NCBI GenBank assembly: GCA_017509755.1 | Contig: JAFWOY010000040.1 | Location: 116,446-180,445 of the forward strand | Direction: 5' to 3' | DNA length: 64,000 nucleotides | Source of the DNA: Bacteroidales bacterium | GTDB lineage: Bacteria; Bacteroidota; Bacteroidia; Bacteroidales; UBA932 | Part shown: positions 60,710-64,000 of the stretch, one piece after another | How positions within the stretch are numbered: position 1 is the stretch's first letter | How the letters are laid out: every line of letters begins with the position of its first letter | Notes under the pieces: generated by a model | The model's input: the letters and a program-made list of their open reading frames with translations, nothing else | What the model was told of the DNA's origin: nothing | The model's database searches: none | Translations under genes and position numbers: made by a program

Positions 60710-62362
60710 TTACAGTTTAAACGAATCTTTCAGGCTGGCCGTCTTGTTCATGACGAGCTTTTCGGGCGTGGAGTCGGGATCTTTCTTGAAGTAGCCGACC
60801 CGCTCGAACTGAACGGCCAAATCACCCGGATCGTCGCACAACGCGGGTTCGGCCCAGCCGGGACGGACAATCAGGCTCTCGGGATTGAGGAAATCCTTAT
60901 AGTCCTTGTCCTCCGGAACCTGCGACATATCTGCCAGGGTAAAGAGGCGGTCGTAGAGGCGGCACTCGATCTCTTTGGCAAACGCGGTGCTGACCCAGTG
61001 GATCGTACCTTTCACCGAACGCCACTGGCCGGACTGTGGATGCGTCATCGGATCGTACGTGCAACGCAACTCGACCACTTTGCCGTCCGCATCTTTGATG
61101 ACTTCCTCACATTTGACGATATACGTGTATTTGAGACGGACTTCACCTCCCGGGCGCAGGCGGAAATACTTCTTCGGCGCATCTTCCATGAAGTCGGCCC
61201 GGTCGATCAGCAGTTCGCCGGTGAAGGGGATGCGACGCTTGGGGCCATCCGGTGCGGCCGGATTGAGCGGTGCTTCGAACCATTCCACACGGCCGGGTTC
61301 CCAGTTGGTGAGCGTCAGCTTGATCGGATCGTCGTACACCACCATATAGCGGTTGGAGCGTTCATTCAGGTCCTGGCGGACACAGGATTCAAGGCCGCTG
61401 ATGTCCATCAGCTGGTCGCGCTTGCTCACACCGATGCGCTCGCAGAACATCTTGAGTGCCTCGGGCGTATAGCCGCGCCGACGCACGCCGCAAAGGGTTG
61501 GCATCCGCGGGTCATCCCAACCGGCCACATAGCCTTTCTCCACGAGTTCCAGCAGCTTGCGCTTGCTCATCAGCGTATAGGTCAGGTTGAGCCGGGCGAA
61601 TTCATACTGATGGGAAGGATAGATGCCCAGCGTCTCGATGAACCAGTCGTAGAGCGGACGATGGATGTCGAACTCCAACGTGCAGATGGAGTGCGTGATA
61701 TGCTCGATGGAGTCGCACTGGCCGTGGGTGTAGTCATACATCGGATAGATGCACCACTTGTCACCGGTGCGGTGATGGTGTGCGTGTTTGATGCGGTAGA
61801 GGATCGGGTCACGGAACATCATGTTGGGATGCGCCATGTCAATCTTGGCCCGGAGCACCTTCGCGCCGTCCGGGTACTTCCCGGCCTTCATTTCACGGAA
61901 GAGGCGGAGATTCTCCTCGACGGAGCGATTACGCCAAGGGCTGTCGGTGCCGGGCGTCTCGACGGTGCCGCGGTTGGCCCGCATCTCTTCGAGAGTCTGG
62001 TCGTCCACGTAAGCCAGGCCGCGCTCGATAAGCTGCTCAGCCCATTCATAGAGCTGGTCGAAATAGTCGGATGCATAGCGCTCCTCCGCCCACTGGAAGC
62101 CTAGCCACTTGATGTCCTCCTTGATGGCATCGACATACTCCACATCCTCTTTCGTGGGGTTGGTGTCGTCATAGCGGAGGTTGGTCTTGCCGCCGTACTT
62201 TTGGGCAAGGCCGAAATTGATACACAGGCTTTTGGCATGTCCCAGGTGCAGATAACCATTCGGCTCCGGGGGGAAGCGGGTGATGATGCTGTCGAATTTG
62301 CCGGCTGCGAGGTCCGCCTCGATGATCTCTTCGAGGAAATTGTTTTTCTTCTCTTCTTCCAT
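60710..62362 (-). CDS. glnS: Glutamine--tRNA ligase
   Basis: 550 residues from ATG 62362 (MEEEKKNNFLEEIIEADL). The class I signatures are PPEPNGYLHLGHAKSL and LMSKRKLLELV; LRYDDTNPTKED and the C-terminal anticodon-binding beta barrels are also present. It charges tRNA-Gln directly. An open frame extends six codons upstream without an ATG and is not used. Confidence 0.97.
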   Translation of the reverse strand: MEEEKKNNFLEEIIEADLAAGKFDSIITRFPPEPNGYLHLGHAKSLCINFGLAQKYGGKTNLRYDDTNPTKEDVEYVDAIKEDIKWLGFQWAEERYASDYFDQLYEWAEQLIERGLAYVDDQTLEEMRANRGTVETPGTDSPWRNRSVEENLRLFREMKAGKYPDGAKVLRAKIDMAHPNMMFRDPILYRIKHAHHHRTGDKWCIYPMYDYTHGQCDSIEHITHSICTLEFDIHRPLYDWFIETLGIYPSHQYEFARLNLTYTLMSKRKLLELVEKGYVAGWDDPRMPTLCGVRRRGYTPEALKMFCERIGVSKRDQLMDISGLESCVRQDLNERSNRYMVVYDDPIKLTLTNWEPGRVEWFEAPLNPAAPDGPKRRIPFTGELLIDRADFMEDAPKKYFRLRPGGEVRLKYTYIVKCEEVIKDADGKVVELRCTYDPMTHPQSGQWRSVKGTIHWVSTAFAKEIECRLYDRLFTLADMSQVPEDKDYKDFLNPESLIVRPGWAEPALCDDPGDLAVQFERVGYFKKDPDSTPEKLVMNKTASLKDSFKL

Positions 62363-62384
62363 AGCTTGAATCCGTTTCAAGCTA

Positions 62385-62392
62385 CAAAGATA
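62385..62392 (-). promoter_or_regulatory. -7 promoter box for glnS
   Basis: Minus-strand TATCTTTG, matching TAnnTTTG, 22 bases before the glnS ATG in the 74-base divergent gap with yicC. Confidence 0.5.
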
Positions 62393-62436
62393 TTAAAAAA
62401 AACACTATCTTTAGTGCGTAAAACCGAACCATACAC

Positions 62437-63312
62437 ATGCTGAAATCCATGACTGGCTACGGCAAGGCACAGTGCCTGCTGGGCCCCGACAAATATCTGG
62501 TGGAAATCCGATCCGTCAACGGCAAGAACGCCGACATCAGCTTCAAAACCCAAATCATCCCGCGCCAGCACGAAGTCGAAGTGCGCAAATACATCACCGA
62601 AAAGCTCAACCGCGGCAACATCGACCTTTTCGTTACGGTCGAACGCGCCGAGGGTTCCGCCACGAAACAGATCAGCCGCCAGGCGCTCCTCGCCTACTAC
62701 GAACAGCTCGAGAATGCCGTCAAAGGCACGGCCCTGGCCTGCTGCGAGCCCGACGCAGTCCTGCAGTCGCTGATGCGCCTGCCGGACGTGCTGGAGACCC
62801 GGAGCACCGAACTCACCGAAGCGGAGTGGACGACGCTCTACGGTGCCATCCGCGAAGCCGTGGACGGCCTCGACGCCTTCCGGAAGAAGGAAGGCGCGAG
62901 CCTGGAACGCGACATCCTCGGCCAGGTGGACAAGATCGAATCGTATATTCCCGAAGTCGAGCGCTACGAGCGCGAGCGCGTCGCGGGCATCCGCGAGCGG
63001 ATCGAGGCACGGCTGCGCGAGATCGCGGCCCAGCCCGACGTGAACCGGCTCGAACAGGAAATGATCTTCTACATCGAGAAACTCGACATCAACGAGGAGA
63101 AAGTGCGCCTGCGGCAGCACTGCCGCTATTTCCGCGAGACCGTGGCGGAAGAGCCGCTTCCCGGCCGCAAACTGGGCTTCATCGCCCAGGAGATGGGCCG
63201 CGAGATCAACACCCTCGGCTCGAAAGCCAACCACGCCGAAATCCAGAAATGGGTCGTCCGGATGAAGGATGAACTCGAAAAGATCAAGGAACAATCACTT
63301 AATATCTTATAG
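62437..63312 (+). CDS. YicC-family endoribonuclease
   Basis: 291 residues. MLKSMTGYGKAQ at the N terminus, VEIRSVNGKNADISFK, and the C-terminal DUF1732-type EEPLPGRKLGFIAQEMGREINTLGSKA are characteristic of YicC, an RNA endonuclease family. The tail helix IQKWVVRMKDELEKIKEQSLNI closes it. The tricorn-like gene begins two bases after the stop, so they may be cotranscribed. Confidence 0.93.
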   Translation: MLKSMTGYGKAQCLLGPDKYLVEIRSVNGKNADISFKTQIIPRQHEVEVRKYITEKLNRGNIDLFVTVERAEGSATKQISRQALLAYYEQLENAVKGTALACCEPDAVLQSLMRLPDVLETRSTELTEAEWTTLYGAIREAVDGLDAFRKKEGASLERDILGQVDKIESYIPEVERYERERVAGIRERIEARLREIAAQPDVNRLEQEMIFYIEKLDINEEKVRLRQHCRYFRETVAEEPLPGRKLGFIAQEMGREINTLGSKANHAEIQKWVVRMKDELEKIKEQSLNIL

Positions 63313-63313
63313 T

Positions 63314-64000
63314 ATGAAGAGAATCCTCACGGTGCTGGCAGCCCTGCTTCCGCTGCTGGCCTTTGCAGCAGAGAGCCAGGAGGCCCGGCTGCTCCGGTTC
63401 CCCGCCGTTGGCGGCGACAACATCGTCTTCAGCTACGCCGGCGACTTGTACCGCGTCGGCATCAACGGCGGTACGGCCGTGAAACTCACCTCCCATGTGG
63501 GATACGAAGTATTCCCGCGCATCTCCCCCGACGGCAAGACCGTGGCCTTCACGGGCCAGTATGACGGCAACACCGAAGTTTACACCATTCCTGTAACCGG
63601 CGGTGAACCCTGCCGGGTGACCTATTCCGCCCTGGTCGGCCGCGACCTTGTGGGCGAGCGTATGGGCCCCAACAACATTGTTATGTGCTGGACGCCCGAT
63701 GGCAAACAGATTGTCTATCGCAGCAAAACCCATACCTTCAGCGGCCTGCGCGGCCAGCTCTGCAAGGTCAACGCAGCGGGCGGCCCGGCCGAGGAAATCC
63801 CGACCACCGAAGGCGGTTTCTGCAGCTACTCCCCCGATGGCAAGCAACTCGCCATGAACCGCATGTTCCGTGAGTTCCGCACCTGGAAATACTATCGCGG
63901 CGGCCAGGCTGACGACATCTGGATCAACCAGGTCGGTACCACGAAACTCGAAAAGATCTCCGACAACGACGCGCAGGACATCTTCCCGATGTGGATCGGC
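63314..64000 (+). CDS. Tricorn-like/S41 protease, N-terminal part (3' truncated by window edge)
   Basis: The first 229 codons are visible. A signal peptide (MKRILTVLAALLPLLAFA) is followed by WD40-like blades with the TolB/tricorn pattern: FPRISPDGKTVAFTGQYDG, CWTPDGKQIVYRSK and CSYSPDGKQLAMNR. In Bacteroidota this start belongs to large periplasmic tricorn-like proteases with a PDZ and an S41 serine-protease domain further on; those domains are outside the window, so the protease call is inferred from the propeller. Confidence 0.8.
   Translation, partial: MKRILTVLAALLPLLAFAAESQEARLLRFPAVGGDNIVFSYAGDLYRVGINGGTAVKLTSHVGYEVFPRISPDGKTVAFTGQYDGNTEVYTIPVTGGEPCRVTYSALVGRDLVGERMGPNNIVMCWTPDGKQIVYRSKTHTFSGLRGQLCKVNAAGGPAEEIPTTEGGFCSYSPDGKQLAMNRMFREFRTWKYYRGGQADDIWINQVGTTKLEKISDNDAQDIFPMWIG

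Overview
The window is a gene-dense stretch (about 50 protein genes) of a GC-rich chromosome from the Bacteroidota, most likely order Bacteroidales. The evidence is lineage-typical genes (TamL-type outer-membrane lipoprotein with TamB, DUF4923, BACON and DUF3244-like proteins, type B L31, 5-fold beta-flower repeat protein, fused-type IspG, AddAB-like helicase/nuclease with Fe-S cysteines, PPi-type phosphofructokinase) and repeated TAnnTTTG -7 promoter boxes. I saw no rRNA, tRNA, CRISPR array, transposase or phage gene.

Layout. 1-1937: end of gap, a terminator and a surface 5'-nucleotidase-like lipoprotein. 1938-3785: a 1.85-kb stretch with no convincing gene, filled with inverted repeats of several types. 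3786-9646: trmD divergent from a DUF349 protein, then yidC, a PLP-binding YggS protein and a lipoprotein. 9648-14477 (minus): tamL, a TrmH-type methyltransferase, rmlB and a beta-flower protein. 14545-18788: a secreted PAP2 phosphatase with a propeller-like tail, converging on a pfp/GH13 pair. 18879-29525 (plus): ligA, yihY, an RSH (ppGpp) enzyme, an Ig-like lipoprotein, an outer-membrane barrel, an ispG fused to an HPr-kinase-like domain, an S26-type peptidase and a PqqD-like protein. 29515-36895: glmM, DUF4923, rpmE2, a NamZ-like protein, a zeta-like kinase, slyD, a COG2509-type flavoprotein and tsaD. 36955-44647: tamB, an RsmI-like methylase, folB, mtaB and an MBL hydrolase. 44696-47773: an AT-richer island (BACON lipoprotein, DUF3244-like secreted protein, TPR sensor-regulator). 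47895-64000: pgi, addB-like, addA-like, a lipoprotein, recG, pdxA, rnhA, a double VOC protein, glnS, yicC and the start of a tricorn-like protease.

The most unusual feature is a family of at least five palindromic elements (12634-12751, 13542-13674, 35736-35867, 42043-42184, 60571-60703). Each has a conserved core of about 70 nt with internal hairpins, enclosed by 23-36-nt arms. The arms pair with each other (perfectly in four copies), yet most of their sequence is different at every locus. One copy lies inside rmlB and is translated in frame as about 45 extra residues; two others include the stop codon of a neighbouring gene in an arm. A second family with the same plan (2378-2448, 2890-2956, probably 2750-2828) and two alternating inverted-repeat clusters lie in the gene-free stretch. 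Separately, the TrmH-type gene carries a short repeat-like tract (12141-12166) that is translated. The second point of interest is the cassette at 26610-29525, where an isoprenoid enzyme is fused to a kinase-like domain next to a peptidase and a PqqD-like (peptide-recognition fold) protein.
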